From Leptolyngbya boryana PCC 6306 (GTDB lineage: Bacteria; Cyanobacteriota; Cyanobacteriia; Leptolyngbyales; Leptolyngbyaceae), in contig NZ_KB731324.1 in NCBI RefSeq assembly GCF_000353285.1, positions 5,846,577 to 5,910,576 on the forward strand: DNA of 64,000 bases, given 5' to 3'. Under the pieces are notes generated by a model. That model was not told the DNA's origin. It saw nothing but the letters and a program-made list of their open reading frames with translations, and searched no databases. The position numbers were made by a program, and so were the translations under genes. Shown in pieces: positions 8,953 to 18,452 of the stretch (position 1 is its first letter; the number at the start of each line of letters is the position of its first letter).

Positions 8953-9942
8953 TTACTCTAAACCTAACTCGCGCTTCAGCAAACTAATCGACTTACTGAC
9001 AATAAAATTCTCGCAACAAATCACTTGCGGCGGACGAATAATATCATCCCGCGAAGCCGAAATCGTCGCCTTCACCGTCGCACAACTCACGTGATCAAAA
9101 CTAAAAATCGTCTGTGCAGTTCTCACCATCGCATTGAGTTTGTAGCGATCGTTCACCTGCGCCGTCATGACCAACAAATCATCTCCGCGTAAACTGTGAA
9201 TAATCACCTCAGCCACGCCAACCGTTCCCGCACTCAAACTGACAATCCCGAGGCAAGTTCCCTTCGGCATCGTCTTCACCATCTTCAATTCCTGCTCAAA
9301 GTCATAAATATCAACCGGAATCACCCGCGCCGCTTTTGGCATCGCGATCGCTTCCGCTTGAGCAATGAAATATCGACTCGTGACCACCGTACTCGATCTC
9401 GTCTGATCTAACACTTGCGCCAGTTCTTCCATTGGAACAAGCTGCATCGGAATTGCCAGAGCGCGTTCTAACTCCCGCATCAACACTTCCCCATTGGCAA
9501 TGTCATGCAGCGGAGCCGTGACCAGAACCGAAGCACTACACCGCAATCTCCAATCGATTTCTGCTAGAAATAATTCTCGTGCTTGTCCGAGCGAACATCC
9601 TTGTTTCACAAGCTCATCTAAGCTGGTTTGGATAATTTTATGCGCTTGGGGATATTGCTCAAGCAGAGGCGATTTAATATGCGCTGCGGTGTCATCATGC
9701 CCCTGGTCGCGTACATAAATTCCTGAACCCGCTTGGGCATCTACGACCCCTGCATCTTCAAGCTGGCGATAGACCTTACTAATCGTATTGCGGTGCAGCC
9801 CGGTTTGCATTGCCAACTGACGCGTACTCGGCAAGCGATGTCCCGGTGGAAATTGCCGCGATGCGATCGCGAATAAAATCTGGTTATAGAGTTGAGTTGA
9901 TGCCGGGATATCACTATCTGGCTGAATATGAAACTGCACCAT
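8953..9942 (-). CDS. plmA: GntR-family transcriptional regulator, PlmA-like
   Basis: 329 residues. An N-terminal GntR winged helix-turn-helix (residues about 10-78: STQLYNQILFAIASRQFPPG, LPSTRQLAMQTGLHRNTISK) is followed by a cyanobacterium-specific effector domain rather than an aminotransferase, FadR or UTRA domain. This architecture matches PlmA/Sll1961, a regulator restricted to cyanobacteria and reported to interact with PII-PipX and to affect photosystem stoichiometry. The symbol rests on my recollection of the family. Several Cys residues lie in the C-terminal half (TCLGIV, SCATVK, ICCENF), which could make it redox responsive; that is inference. Confidence 0.7.
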   Translation of the reverse strand: MVQFHIQPDSDIPASTQLYNQILFAIASRQFPPGHRLPSTRQLAMQTGLHRNTISKVYRQLEDAGVVDAQAGSGIYVRDQGHDDTAAHIKSPLLEQYPQAHKIIQTSLDELVKQGCSLGQARELFLAEIDWRLRCSASVLVTAPLHDIANGEVLMRELERALAIPMQLVPMEELAQVLDQTRSSTVVTSRYFIAQAEAIAMPKAARVIPVDIYDFEQELKMVKTMPKGTCLGIVSLSAGTVGVAEVIIHSLRGDDLLVMTAQVNDRYKLNAMVRTAQTIFSFDHVSCATVKATISASRDDIIRPPQVICCENFIVSKSISLLKRELGLE

Positions 9943-10334
9943 GCCCGTGCCTCAAGCTACGTTCTCTAAATAATTTTTACCGTGCAAATCCTTACATTAT
10001 TCGTTAATCAGAATCTGCTTTTATCGTCCACTAGTTTAAGTGCCACACTGGATAAAGAAGTTGGGTATTTTTTCGGTTTGTCATTTGATTTACTTTGGCG
10101 CATCAGTATTATTTCTGACTTGCTTAAACCTTGAATCTAACTCGCTTTCAACCCCTTCACTCACCTCAATGGCAACAGTATAACTCGTAGAATTTCGATT
10201 GCCTTTTTTGAAAAAATCCGTGATGTAGGTTATCTAGGTTTCTCTTTTTTTGAACTGTAAAGATAAATAAAGCTTCTGCTGATTTTTTTGGCAAGTTTTG
10301 GTTAAAAATACTGAGAGTTGCAGTGTGAACGATC
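9943..10334. other. Intergenic region between divergent plmA-like and dienelactone hydrolase genes
   Basis: About 390 bp, AT-rich, presumably holding both divergent promoters. I see T-rich stretches but no convincing -35/-10 pair, RNA gene or hairpin. A 70-codon open frame on the minus strand (10166-10378) overlaps the start of the next gene and shows no family features. Confidence 0.5.
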
Positions 10335-11048
10335 GTGAATTCCTCTTGGATCAAAATTTCTAACCCATCTCTCGACATTGATGCTTATCTGGCTGAACCC
10401 AATTCGCCAACTTCAGCGGCGATCATTGTCATTCAAGAAATCTTTGGCGTAAATCCCCACATTCGAGATGTGACAGAACGATTCGCGCAAGCCGGATATG
10501 TCGCGATCGCGCCCGCGATTTTTCAGCGAACGGCTCCTGGATTTGAAGTCGGATATAGCCAAGAAGAGACAAAACTTGGGCGATCACATAAAGATCAAAC
10601 TCAAGCGGACGAATTGTTAAGCGATTTGCAAGCGACGATCGATTATCTAAAAGCGAAAGGCATTCAGAAAATTGGGGTGATCGGCTTCTGCTTTGGTGGA
10701 CACGTTGCCTATTTAGCGGCAACCCTGCCAGACATTCAATCCACCGCTTCATTTTATGGTGCAGGCATTGTCACGATGACTCCAGGTGGAGGGGAGCCGA
10801 CCGTTTCTCGAACTCCAGACATTCAAGGAACGCTCTACGCCTTTTTTGGAACCCAAGATCCGTTAATTCCGGTTGAACACATTGATCAAATTGAAGCGGC
10901 GCTCAAAGCGCACCATATTGATCACCAAGTGTTTCGGTATCCAGTAGGGCATGGTTTTTTCTGCGATCGACGGGCTGATTATGATCCGACTGCCGCCGCT
11001 GATGCTTGGGAGAAAGTTAACGCGTTGTTTTCGAGATTGAAGGACTAA
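10335..11048 (+). CDS. Dienelactone hydrolase family protein (alpha/beta hydrolase)
   Basis: 237 residues from a GTG start at 10335; no in-frame ATG exists nearby and the conserved N terminus begins here. The catalytic triad is visible: Cys119 in GFCFGG, Asp175 in TQDPLIP and His206 in VGHGFFCD. IQEIFGVNPHIRDV is the family's N-terminal motif carrying the Glu that activates the Cys. The family hydrolyses dienelactones and related lactones/esters; the physiological substrate in cyanobacteria is unknown. A monocistronic unit, or possibly read with the following S1 gene 40 bp downstream. Confidence 0.9.
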   Translation: MNSSWIKISNPSLDIDAYLAEPNSPTSAAIIVIQEIFGVNPHIRDVTERFAQAGYVAIAPAIFQRTAPGFEVGYSQEETKLGRSHKDQTQADELLSDLQATIDYLKAKGIQKIGVIGFCFGGHVAYLAATLPDIQSTASFYGAGIVTMTPGGGEPTVSRTPDIQGTLYAFFGTQDPLIPVEHIDQIEAALKAHHIDHQVFRYPVGHGFFCDRRADYDPTAAADAWEKVNALFSRLKD

Positions 11049-11088
11049 AATGGAAAGCTGATACTTTGTTTCTTAGGACCTATCTCCA

Positions 11089-11976
11089 ATGCCATCTCGA
11101 TCGACAGATGCTTCCTTTTCGATGGAAGATTTCGCAAAAGCCTTAGAGCAACACGATTATGAGTTTCAGAAAGGAAAACTCGTGACGGGTAAAGCCTTTA
11201 GCTACGAAAGCGATGGGGCATTAGTTGATATTGGAGGCAAGTCTCCTGCGTTTCTGCCGATCGAAGAAGCGAGTGTGCGGCGCGTGAATGATGTTTCGGC
11301 TGTGCTGCCTTTGGATGAAGAACGCGAATTCATTATTGTTCGCGAACAAGATGCGGATGGACGAGTAACCATTTCGCTGCGTCAGCTTGAGGTGCGGAAA
11401 GTTTGGGAACGCTTAGCCGATTTGCAGGCGAACAATCAGAGTGTCCAAGTCCGGGTCACGGGAATGAATAAAGGCGGCGTGACTGTAGATGTTCAAGGAC
11501 TGCGGGGCTTTATTCCGCGATCGCATCTGGTTGAGCGTGAAAATTTAGAAGCGCTGAAAGGACAAACGCTATCCGCAACGTTCTTAGAATTGGATCGCGA
11601 TCGCAACAAAATTGTTTTATCGAACCGTCTAGCGGCTCGGACTGTGAATTTCAGTCAGCTCGAAGTTGGGCAAGTCGTGACTGCAACGATTACCAGTTTG
11701 AAGCCGTTTGGTGCGTTTGCCGAGTTTGATAGCACAACAGGGTTATTGCACATTAATCAGATCAGCAAGAACTATGTTGAATCGCTATCTTCACTGCTGA
11801 AAGTTGGGCAAGAAATTAAGGCGATGATTGTGGATCTCGATGAAGGTCGCGGTCGGATTTCGCTTTCGACACGGGTGTTTGAGAACTATCCGGGAGAAGC
11901 GATCGAAGATTTTGCGAAACTGATGGACGAAGCAGAATCGCGGCAAGAACGAGCCAAGAAAAACTTACTGGGATAG
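11089..11976 (+). CDS. Three-domain S1 RNA-binding protein, ribosomal protein S1 homologue (Rps1B type)
   Basis: 295 residues with three OB-fold S1 repeats, roughly residues 28-100, 115-183 and 193-264 (GKAFSYESDGALVDIGGKSP; VRVTGMNKGGVTVDVQGLRG; ATITSLKPFGAFAEFDSTTG). Cyanobacteria carry two short S1 proteins, and the size fits the shorter one (Rps1B). Such proteins help bind mRNA to the 30S subunit, especially mRNAs lacking strong Shine-Dalgarno sequences. The third repeat is the most canonical. The charged C terminus (EAESRQERAKKN) is likely helical. Which of the two paralogues this is cannot be settled here, so I give no symbol. Confidence 0.85.
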   Translation: MPSRSTDASFSMEDFAKALEQHDYEFQKGKLVTGKAFSYESDGALVDIGGKSPAFLPIEEASVRRVNDVSAVLPLDEEREFIIVREQDADGRVTISLRQLEVRKVWERLADLQANNQSVQVRVTGMNKGGVTVDVQGLRGFIPRSHLVERENLEALKGQTLSATFLELDRDRNKIVLSNRLAARTVNFSQLEVGQVVTATITSLKPFGAFAEFDSTTGLLHINQISKNYVESLSSLLKVGQEIKAMIVDLDEGRGRISLSTRVFENYPGEAIEDFAKLMDEAESRQERAKKNLLG

Positions 11977-12063
11977 GTTCCTGATAAATCTTGTTGCAGC
12001 AGCGACTCTGGAGAAATCTAGGGTCGCTACAATTTTTCTGAACGCGATCGCAACACTTTTCTT

Positions 12064-14037
12064 ATGGCAAAGAAGCAGAAACCTCAATCCTCAAAATCAT
12101 CCAAAGGATTTGGGACAAAAAATTTAGCCCCTGAATTACAAAAAGCGATCGGGCTAGCTGCGCGGGAAAAATGGGCTGAAGCGCGCGATATTTTAGAACG
12201 CTTAAGTGAGGATTATCCGAACAACACAGAAATCCTGCTGATGTTGAGCAATTGCTGCTATGAGATGCAGGATATGTTGGCATTTCAGCGCGTCAGTGAA
12301 CGGTTGGTTGAGCTTGAACCGAATAATGCAGATGCAGCGTTTGCTTTAGGGCAAACCTATCTCACTAATTCTCATTTTTTACTGGCGCTACAAACGCTAC
12401 AGTCTGCGATCGCACGTTGGTCAGATTATCCCAATGCTGAAGAGATCAACGAGATCATCAGCAAAATTGAATCGCAAGTGGATGAATTACTTGGAGAAGC
12501 TGGCTTAGTTGGTGAAGCAGGGTTTGAAATTGCGATCTTGCATGAACGCGGACAGGCTGCGCTAGAAGTAGGCGATTATGCAAGAGCTAGACAACTCGAA
12601 GAGCAAGTTTTAGAGCGCAAACCAGATTTTGTCGCTGCGAGTAATAATTTGAGTCTGATCGAATTCTTGCAAGACAACCTTGAAGGCGCGATCGCAGTTT
12701 GCACTCAAGTTCTGGAAACTCAACCGAATAACATTCACGCGCTGTCGAATTTAGTGCGTTATTACTGTTTAATCGGCAAATTAGACGAGGCTCAGCAAAT
12801 CGGCGATCGCTTGAAAGCAAGTCAAGCTTCTGCCTGGGATGCTTGGACGAAAAAAATGGAAGGATTGAGCTTCTTGGGAGACGATCAAAGTGTCGTTGAG
12901 GTGTTTCAACAAGCCGAAAAAGAAGGCGACCCCGAAATTGCTTCTGCAATGTTCTTCCATTTGGCTGGGGTGGCATTTGCAAGATTAGGACAATCCTCAG
13001 AAGCTCGAAAGCATTGGAAGAAGGCGTTAGAAGTCTCTCCCGGATTTGAGCTAGCACGATCGAATCTCGATAATCTGAATCGTATGACAGGTGAACCCGC
13101 TTGGGCTTTTCCGTTCAGTCATTGGTTCACACCTATCGCTTTAAAAGCGGTGGAAAAAGCAATGCGATCGGGACAATCTTCTGAGAAAGCCTTTCAGAAA
13201 TCGATGCAAATTTGCCTGCAAGACCACCCGGAAATCAAAGCGGTTATCCCAATTTTGTTCGATCGTGGAGATCCAGCCGGACGACATCTGGCTTTTGTGA
13301 TCGCTTCAAATCTAGCAACGCCTGAGTTTCTAGAGATGTTAAAGGATTTTGCATTGAGTCAGCAGGGATCAGATTCGATGCGCCATGAGGCAGCCATTCA
13401 AGTGGCTGAAGCTGGATTGTTGCCGACGGAAAATGTTCGGATGTGGTTGCAAGGAGAATGGCGAGAGATTTCGTTGATTTCCTATGAGTTCTATGATGAG
13501 TCGCCTTATAAGCGATCGAAAAAAGCAAATGACCTGATGCGATCAGCTTTGAACAAGTTGCGATTCGAAGACAAAGCAGAAGCAGAAGAGGCAGAGCAGT
13601 TATTGAGACAGGTTCTAGAACTGTATCCTGATTCACCGGATGTTTTGAATAATATTGCTGCATCCTATGACATCCAAGAGCGAACTGAAGACATGCTTGC
13701 ACTGATCCAGGAGATCATCGATCGATTTCCAAATTATGTCCCTGCGCGTGCTTCGATGGCTCAATATCATTTACACAATAAAAACATTGAAGCGGCTGAC
13801 ACACTGCTGAAGCCAATGATTTCTAGAAAACGTTGGCATATCGATGATTTTGCAACGTTCTCTAATTCGTATTTGCAGTTACTACTGGCGCAGAAAGAGA
13901 CAAAAGCCGCCCAACTTTGGCTGAATCTGTGGGCTGGAGTTGAGCCAGATCGAATTGATGTGCAGCAATGGCAAAGACGATTAGCACCCTCATCTTTCCT
14001 CGATGATCTTGACCCAGTAACGCGTCTTAAACGGTGA
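12064..14037 (+). CDS. Cytosolic tetratricopeptide-repeat protein
   Basis: 657 residues with a basic Ser/Lys-rich start (AKKQKPQSSKSSKG) and no signal peptide. TPR units occur in at least two blocks: about residues 25-115 (NNTEILLMLSNCCYEMQDML, NNADAAFALGQTYL) and 150-345 (DYARARQLEEQVLERKPDFV, NNIHALSNLVRYYCLIGKLD, RKHWKKALEVSPGFELA). A third set lies near the C terminus (DVLNNIAASYDIQERTEDML, ASMAQYHLHNKNIEAADTLL). A segment around residues 370-480 is not TPR-like. Function is unknown; TPRs mediate protein-protein contacts. Its last 11 bases overlap the convergent aminotransferase-like gene. Confidence 0.8.
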   Translation: MAKKQKPQSSKSSKGFGTKNLAPELQKAIGLAAREKWAEARDILERLSEDYPNNTEILLMLSNCCYEMQDMLAFQRVSERLVELEPNNADAAFALGQTYLTNSHFLLALQTLQSAIARWSDYPNAEEINEIISKIESQVDELLGEAGLVGEAGFEIAILHERGQAALEVGDYARARQLEEQVLERKPDFVAASNNLSLIEFLQDNLEGAIAVCTQVLETQPNNIHALSNLVRYYCLIGKLDEAQQIGDRLKASQASAWDAWTKKMEGLSFLGDDQSVVEVFQQAEKEGDPEIASAMFFHLAGVAFARLGQSSEARKHWKKALEVSPGFELARSNLDNLNRMTGEPAWAFPFSHWFTPIALKAVEKAMRSGQSSEKAFQKSMQICLQDHPEIKAVIPILFDRGDPAGRHLAFVIASNLATPEFLEMLKDFALSQQGSDSMRHEAAIQVAEAGLLPTENVRMWLQGEWREISLISYEFYDESPYKRSKKANDLMRSALNKLRFEDKAEAEEAEQLLRQVLELYPDSPDVLNNIAASYDIQERTEDMLALIQEIIDRFPNYVPARASMAQYHLHNKNIEAADTLLKPMISRKRWHIDDFATFSNSYLQLLLAQKETKAAQLWLNLWAGVEPDRIDVQQWQRRLAPSSFLDDLDPVTRLKR

Positions 14038-14806
14038 AGCACTCTCTTAGAAGTTGAAAACTAGGATGGTCAGCAACATATTGGAATTGAGTCTCACGAT
14101 CGAGAACTGTGTGAATTGGAATCACTTCCATCACACAGTTCGTATAAGCGATCGCTTCAAATTCCCACACTAAATCCGGTGTCCAAGTCTTCTCAATCAC
14201 ATTGCTCAACGAACTGAGAAGATGCGATCGCAATAATCCTGGCAAAATTCCATCGACTAAAGGTGGAGTCCACCAACCATTGTCTTTCCAACCCCAAAGC
14301 GTACCTGTACTCGATTCGAGCCAGTTGCCATTTAAATCCGTCAGAATTGCTTCTTGAGCATTTAACCGCTGAGCAGTTTGGAGAGCGAGCCAAGGGGCAA
14401 GGTAGTTTCCTGTCTTATGTTGAGGAAGCGATCGCGAAAGTTCAGATCCTGCGACCCAAGCTGTAATGCCTTTTTGCTGACGCTCTGCTAAATCAACTGG
14501 CAGAGATCGACCTGCAACCCATTCTCGTCCATCTGGAAAAACGACAATTCTTAGAACTGGATAGTCATTTGAGAGCCATTCCGCGCCAGATCGAATGTTG
14601 TCCCAATTAGGAGATTGCCAGTGGAAATCCGCGATCGTCGTTTCTAAGCGATCGCAATGCCCCTTCCAATTTGTCAATTCATGATCTAAGGATTGGTAAA
14701 CTCGCAGGGTCGTAAAAGTTGTAGCACCATAGATTAAACCTGGATCAGTGATGGAGAGTTGAATTTGATCCCCTGCAATGGCGCTTCCGTTGTACCAATA
14801 TTTCAC
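14027..14806 (-). CDS. Class IV PLP enzyme, aminodeoxychorismate lyase-like (PabC family)
   Basis: 259 residues of the branched-chain aminotransferase/ADC lyase fold. The expected PLP lysine sits in PQHKTGNYLAPWL. The motifs AILTDLNGNWLESSTGTLW and TPPLVDGILPGLLR are the family's cofactor-binding segments. Known members include 4-amino-4-deoxychorismate lyase (folate synthesis), D-amino acid transaminase and BCAT; the length and sequence favour ADC lyase, but specificity is not proved. The start is GTG, forming a GTGA overlap with the stop codon of the upstream glycosyltransferase gene, so translation is probably coupled. The 3' end overlaps the convergent TPR gene by 11 bp. Confidence 0.8.
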   Translation of the reverse strand: MKYWYNGSAIAGDQIQLSITDPGLIYGATTFTTLRVYQSLDHELTNWKGHCDRLETTIADFHWQSPNWDNIRSGAEWLSNDYPVLRIVVFPDGREWVAGRSLPVDLAERQQKGITAWVAGSELSRSLPQHKTGNYLAPWLALQTAQRLNAQEAILTDLNGNWLESSTGTLWGWKDNGWWTPPLVDGILPGLLRSHLLSSLSNVIEKTWTPDLVWEFEAIAYTNCVMEVIPIHTVLDRETQFQYVADHPSFQLLRECFTV

Positions 14807-15987
14807 AGTAACCCCATTTCTCTTAAGCCTTGTTGCAGCCTCTCAGCTTCGGGAGAATTCTGCTGTTGGTGCAGATCGATCGCAGTCTGAAACGCTGCTA
14901 CACTCTCAGGCACTTGTCCCAATTTCAGTAACACGACCCCCAGATTTTGATAAGCCTCAGCGTAATTTGGATTCAGCGCGATCGCTTGATTGTAATGCGC
15001 GATCGCCGATGAGAATTGTCCCATTGCTTTTAAGGTTGCGCCTAAATTGCAATGCGCGATCGCAAAATTCGGATCAATCTTTAATGCCTGCTGAAACAGA
15101 ATTTGGGCGTTTTGCAAATCCCCGGCATCTTTCAGTAAACTCGCTAAATTATTGACGGCTCCTAATTTCAGCTTCGGTAGAATTGGCTGCTGAATGGCTT
15201 GCTGGTAATGATGGGCAGCTTGCTCGATTTCATTCAGTTGCACATGCACACTGCCTAAATGGTAATGCAGTTCATATTGCGTCGCAGCATCCTCGACTGT
15301 AGACAAACCTCGCTCTAAAAGTTCGATGCCTTTCGCCGTTTCACCTATCTGAACATAGAGCGCGCCGAGCTTACTACAAACATACGGATCATTGGGATGA
15401 GTTGCCAGAAAGCCTTCCATTGTCGATCGCGCCTTATTCACCTTGTCACGCCCAGCAATCACATCTGCCTGATAACCTTCATGTAAAATCGCGACTTCCG
15501 AAATCGCGCCAATCTTCCAATGCGGCTCTCGTTTCAGCAACGCCTCAACTTGATCATCAATCATGGCGTGATACGGACGAGAAAACCAAATCTCAGGATG
15601 CCGTCGAAATAATCGCGAAATTAATGAATAGGGAGACTGAGCTGCTCCAATTTCTTGCCGAACTAAATTAAACACAAGATAGTCATCTTGCGCGATCGCC
15701 TGTTTCAAGGTCGGCACAATCTCTGGAACTAAGACCTCATCCGCATCTAATACCAAAATCCAATCGCCATGAACATACTTCAGCGATTCATTGCGGGCGG
15801 CAGAAAAATCATTCCGCCATTCAAAAGAGTGAACTTCTGCACCAAAAGACTTGGCAATTTCTATTGTGCGATCGCTCGATCCAGTGTCCAAAACCACCAT
15901 CTCATCGACCACATTCTGAACGCTAGACAAGCAGCGCGGCAGATTTTCCGCCTCATTTTTGACAATGATACAAAAACTCAGTTGCAT
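14803..15987 (-). CDS. Family 2 glycosyltransferase fused to TPR repeats
   Basis: 394 residues. The N-terminal GT-A domain starts directly with QLSFCIIVKNEAENLPRCLS and contains VVLDTGSSDRT and the metal/nucleotide motif LVLDADEVL. The C-terminal part (residues about 195-385) carries five or so TPRs (YVCSKLGALYVQIGETAKGI, NFAIAHCNLGATLKAMGQFS, NYAEAYQNLGVVLLKLGQVP). This GT2-TPR architecture is common in cyanobacteria and Gram-positives; acceptors are often unknown, with protein or polysaccharide both possible. Its ATG at 15987 lies inside the sequence shared by the two ftsH upstream regions. It is translationally coupled (GTGA) to the ADC lyase-like gene. Confidence 0.87.
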   Translation of the reverse strand: MQLSFCIIVKNEAENLPRCLSSVQNVVDEMVVLDTGSSDRTIEIAKSFGAEVHSFEWRNDFSAARNESLKYVHGDWILVLDADEVLVPEIVPTLKQAIAQDDYLVFNLVRQEIGAAQSPYSLISRLFRRHPEIWFSRPYHAMIDDQVEALLKREPHWKIGAISEVAILHEGYQADVIAGRDKVNKARSTMEGFLATHPNDPYVCSKLGALYVQIGETAKGIELLERGLSTVEDAATQYELHYHLGSVHVQLNEIEQAAHHYQQAIQQPILPKLKLGAVNNLASLLKDAGDLQNAQILFQQALKIDPNFAIAHCNLGATLKAMGQFSSAIAHYNQAIALNPNYAEAYQNLGVVLLKLGQVPESVAAFQTAIDLHQQQNSPEAERLQQGLREMGLL

Positions 15988-16397
15988 AACGTGGTGATCG
16001 TGAATCCTTAAGTTAGATTGGACGAATCGAATCAGCGATTCTGAAAATCCGACTCTATATATTCTCAGAAGGATACATTTTAATGAACCAGCGGTGGAGA
16101 AACGCAGGATTATATGGACTTTTCGCGATCGTCACGATCGCGCTATCAACCGCAGTCTTTGCTGAACAGCCCCAAACTCGTGAAACCTGGGAATACAGCC
16201 AGTTTATTCAAGAAGTTGAAAAAGACAATGTTAACAAAGTCAGTTTGACTGCCGATCGAACTCGAATCTTGGCACAATCCGAAGATGGAAAGCGCTTTTT
16301 AGTCAACCTACCGGACGATCCTGAACTGATTAACACTCTGGTGCGGAATCAGGTCGATATCTCTATCGTGCTTGAACTCAAGGACAGCGACTTCTAG
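15984..16397 (+). repeat. Upstream copy of a tandem duplication covering the ftsH promoter region and N-terminal coding part
   Basis: CATAACGTG, then AATCCTTA-GTTA-ATTGGA and AATCG (15984-16029) recur at 16449-16493. TTCTCAGAAGGATACA (16063-16078) recurs as TTTTCAGGAGGATACA before the true ftsH. The first 100 or so codons of both genes align without gaps. The downstream copy has about 60 extra bases between the two upstream blocks. The shared blocks mark likely regulatory DNA. Confidence 0.8.
16083..16397 (+). CDS. FtsH N-terminal domain stand-alone protein (truncated tandem paralogue)
   Basis: 104 residues, about 73% identical by hand count to residues 1-104 of the intact FtsH encoded 214 bp downstream, with no gaps. 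It retains the first membrane helix (AGLYGLFAIVTIALSTAVF) and the lumenal/periplasmic domain. It ends DF-stop exactly where the full-length protein continues DFW into the second membrane helix; the codons are TTC TAG versus TTC TGG. No ATPase or protease domain remains. Many differences are at third codon positions, suggesting the frame was kept under selection. The ATG has a GAAGGA Shine-Dalgarno at 16069-16074. VFAEQ after the helix resembles a signal peptidase site absent from the parent (VFDKQ), so the product might be released. Alternative: an expressed but useless relic. Confidence 0.7.
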   Translation: MNQRWRNAGLYGLFAIVTIALSTAVFAEQPQTRETWEYSQFIQEVEKDNVNKVSLTADRTRILAQSEDGKRFLVNLPDDPELINTLVRNQVDISIVLELKDSDF

Positions 16398-16610
16398 CCC
16401 CAAACCGTTCCTGCCTGATTCCTGACCAGGATACTAAAAACTCCACCCCATAACGTGATCGATAGTAAATCCTTACGTTACATTGGATAAATCGGTAATT
16501 CTCAGATTTCTCTCGTATTGATGCAAGAAGTCTTAATACAGAGTAATATAAGTTTACAAATACAAATCTGAGAACCCGATTTATTCCTATTTTCAGGAGG
16601 ATACACCCCG

Positions 16611-18452
16611 GTGAACAAGCGGTGGAGAAATGCAGGGCTATATGCGCTTTTAGCGATCGTCGTGATTGCTTTGGCAACGGCGGTCTTCGATAAGCAACCC
16701 CAAACTCGTGAAACCTGGCGCTATAGCCAGTTTATTCAAGAAGTTGAAAAAAATAATGTCAATAAAGTCAGTTTGAGCGCCGATCGGACTCGCGCTTTAG
16801 TGCAATCTGAAGACGGAAATCGCGTCTTAGTGAATCTGCCGACCGATCCTGAACTCATCAGCATTCTGACTCGCAATAACGTCGATATTTCTGTTCTACC
16901 TGCAACCGATGGCAATGACTTCTGGCTGAGAGCAGTCAGCAGTCTTTTCTTCCCAATCTTGCTGCTTGTGGGCTTGTTCTTCCTGTTGCGCCGCGCTCAA
17001 AACGGACCAGGTAGCCAAGCGATGAACTTTGGCAAATCTAAAGCCCGTGTGCAAATGGAACCCCAAACCCAAGTCACCTTTAACGACGTGGCAGGGATTG
17101 ACCAAGCAAAGCTGGAATTGAACGAAGTTGTGGACTTTTTGAAAAATGCCGATCGCTTTACTGCAATCGGTGCAAAAATTCCCAAAGGTGTCCTACTCGT
17201 TGGACCTCCTGGAACTGGTAAAACCCTGTTGGCAAAAGCTGTTGCAGGCGAAGCAGGCGTTCCGTTCTTCTCGATTTCCGGTTCTGAATTTGTCGAAATG
17301 TTCGTCGGTGTGGGTGCGTCTCGCGTCCGTGACCTGTTCGAGCAAGCCAAATCGAATGCACCTTGCATCGTCTTCATCGATGAAATTGATGCAGTTGGTC
17401 GTCAGCGTGGTGCAGGTCTCGGCGGCGGTAACGATGAACGTGAACAAACCTTGAACCAACTCTTAACTGAGATGGACGGGTTTGAAGGCAACACTGGCAT
17501 CATCATCATCGCAGCGACAAACCGTCCTGATGTCTTAGATGCAGCGCTCTTACGTCCGGGTCGTTTCGATCGCCAAGTCGTCGTCGATCGTCCTGACTAC
17601 TCCGGTCGTTTGGAAGTGCTCAACGTTCATGCGCGTGGCAAAACGCTCTCGAAAGACGTTGACCTCGAAAAGATTGCCCGTCGGACTCCTGGATTTACCG
17701 GAGCAGACTTGTCGAACTTGTTGAACGAAGCCGCAATTCTTGCCGCTCGTCGCAATTTGACTGAAATTTCAATGGACGAGATCAACGACGCAATCGATCG
17801 CGTCTTGGCAGGACCTGAGAAGAAAGACCGTGTAATGAGCGAGAAGCGCAAAGAGCTTGTGGCTTATCACGAAGCAGGTCATGCGCTTGTCGGTGCTTTG
17901 ATGCCTGACTATGACCCTGTTCAAAAAATCAGCATTATTCCTCGCGGTCGCGCAGGCGGTTTGACCTGGTTCACACCAAGCGAAGACCGGATGGATTCAG
18001 GCCTGTATTCTCGCTCTTACTTGCAAAACCAGATGGCCGTTGCTCTAGGTGGTCGAATCGCTGAAGAAATCGTCTTTGGTGAAGAGGAAGTTACCACAGG
18101 CGCATCGAACGACCTTCAGCAAGTAGCACGCGTTGCAAAACAAATGGTGACTCGATTCGGCATGAGCGATCGCTTAGGACCAGTCGCATTAGGTCGTCAG
18201 CAAGGCAACATGTTCTTGGGTCGTGACATCGCTGCTGAGCGGGACTTTTCCGAAGAAACCGCAGCCGCGATCGACGATGAAGTTCGCAACCTGGTTGAAC
18301 AAGCTTACCGTCGTGCAAAAGCGGTGCTGGTTCAGAATCGTCCGGTGCTGGATAAACTGGCAGAAATGCTGGTGGACAAAGAAACCGTCGATGCTGAAGA
18401 ACTGCAAGAGCTTTTAGGCAATAGCGACGTGCAGATTGCAGCGATCGCGTAA
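16611..18452 (+). CDS. ftsH: ATP-dependent zinc metalloprotease FtsH (FtsH3-like)
   Basis: 613 residues from GTG 16611, preceded by AGGAGGATA. Layout: TM1 (about 8-26), lumenal/periplasmic domain (27-104), TM2 (105-126), AAA+ domain with Walker A GPPGTGKT (198-205), Walker [13 protein letters not shown], second region of homology [17 protein letters not shown], and the M41 zinc site HEAGH beginning at His420. FtsH hexamers extract and degrade membrane and soluble proteins. The N terminus [14 protein letters not shown] matches my recollection of the cyanobacterial FtsH3 subgroup (Slr1604), the obligatory partner in PSII-repair FtsH2/3 and regulatory FtsH1/3 complexes. A truncated tandem copy lies just upstream. 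Its stop codon lies in a 19-bp tandem repeat. Confidence 0.95.
   Translation: MNKRWRNAGLYALLAIVVIALATAVFDKQPQTRETWRYSQFIQEVEKNNVNKVSLSADRTRALVQSEDGNRVLVNLPTDPELISILTRNNVDISVLPATDGNDFWLRAVSSLFFPILLLVGLFFLLRRAQNGPGSQAMNFGKSKARVQMEPQTQVTFNDVAGIDQAKLELNEVVDFLKNADRFTAIGAKIPKGVLLVGPPGTGKTLLAKAVAGEAGVPFFSISGSEFVEMFVGVGASRVRDLFEQAKSNAPCIVFIDEIDAVGRQRGAGLGGGNDEREQTLNQLLTEMDGFEGNTGIIIIAATNRPDVLDAALLRPGRFDRQVVVDRPDYSGRLEVLNVHARGKTLSKDVDLEKIARRTPGFTGADLSNLLNEAAILAARRNLTEISMDEINDAIDRVLAGPEKKDRVMSEKRKELVAYHEAGHALVGALMPDYDPVQKISIIPRGRAGGLTWFTPSEDRMDSGLYSRSYLQNQMAVALGGRIAEEIVFGEEEVTTGASNDLQQVARVAKQMVTRFGMSDRLGPVALGRQQGNMFLGRDIAAERDFSEETAAAIDDEVRNLVEQAYRRAKAVLVQNRPVLDKLAEMLVDKETVDAEELQELLGNSDVQIAAIA

Noticed and set aside
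10166..10378. 70-codon minus-strand ORF upstream of the dienelactone hydrolase
   Set aside because: Overlaps the start of a well-supported gene and has no conserved features.
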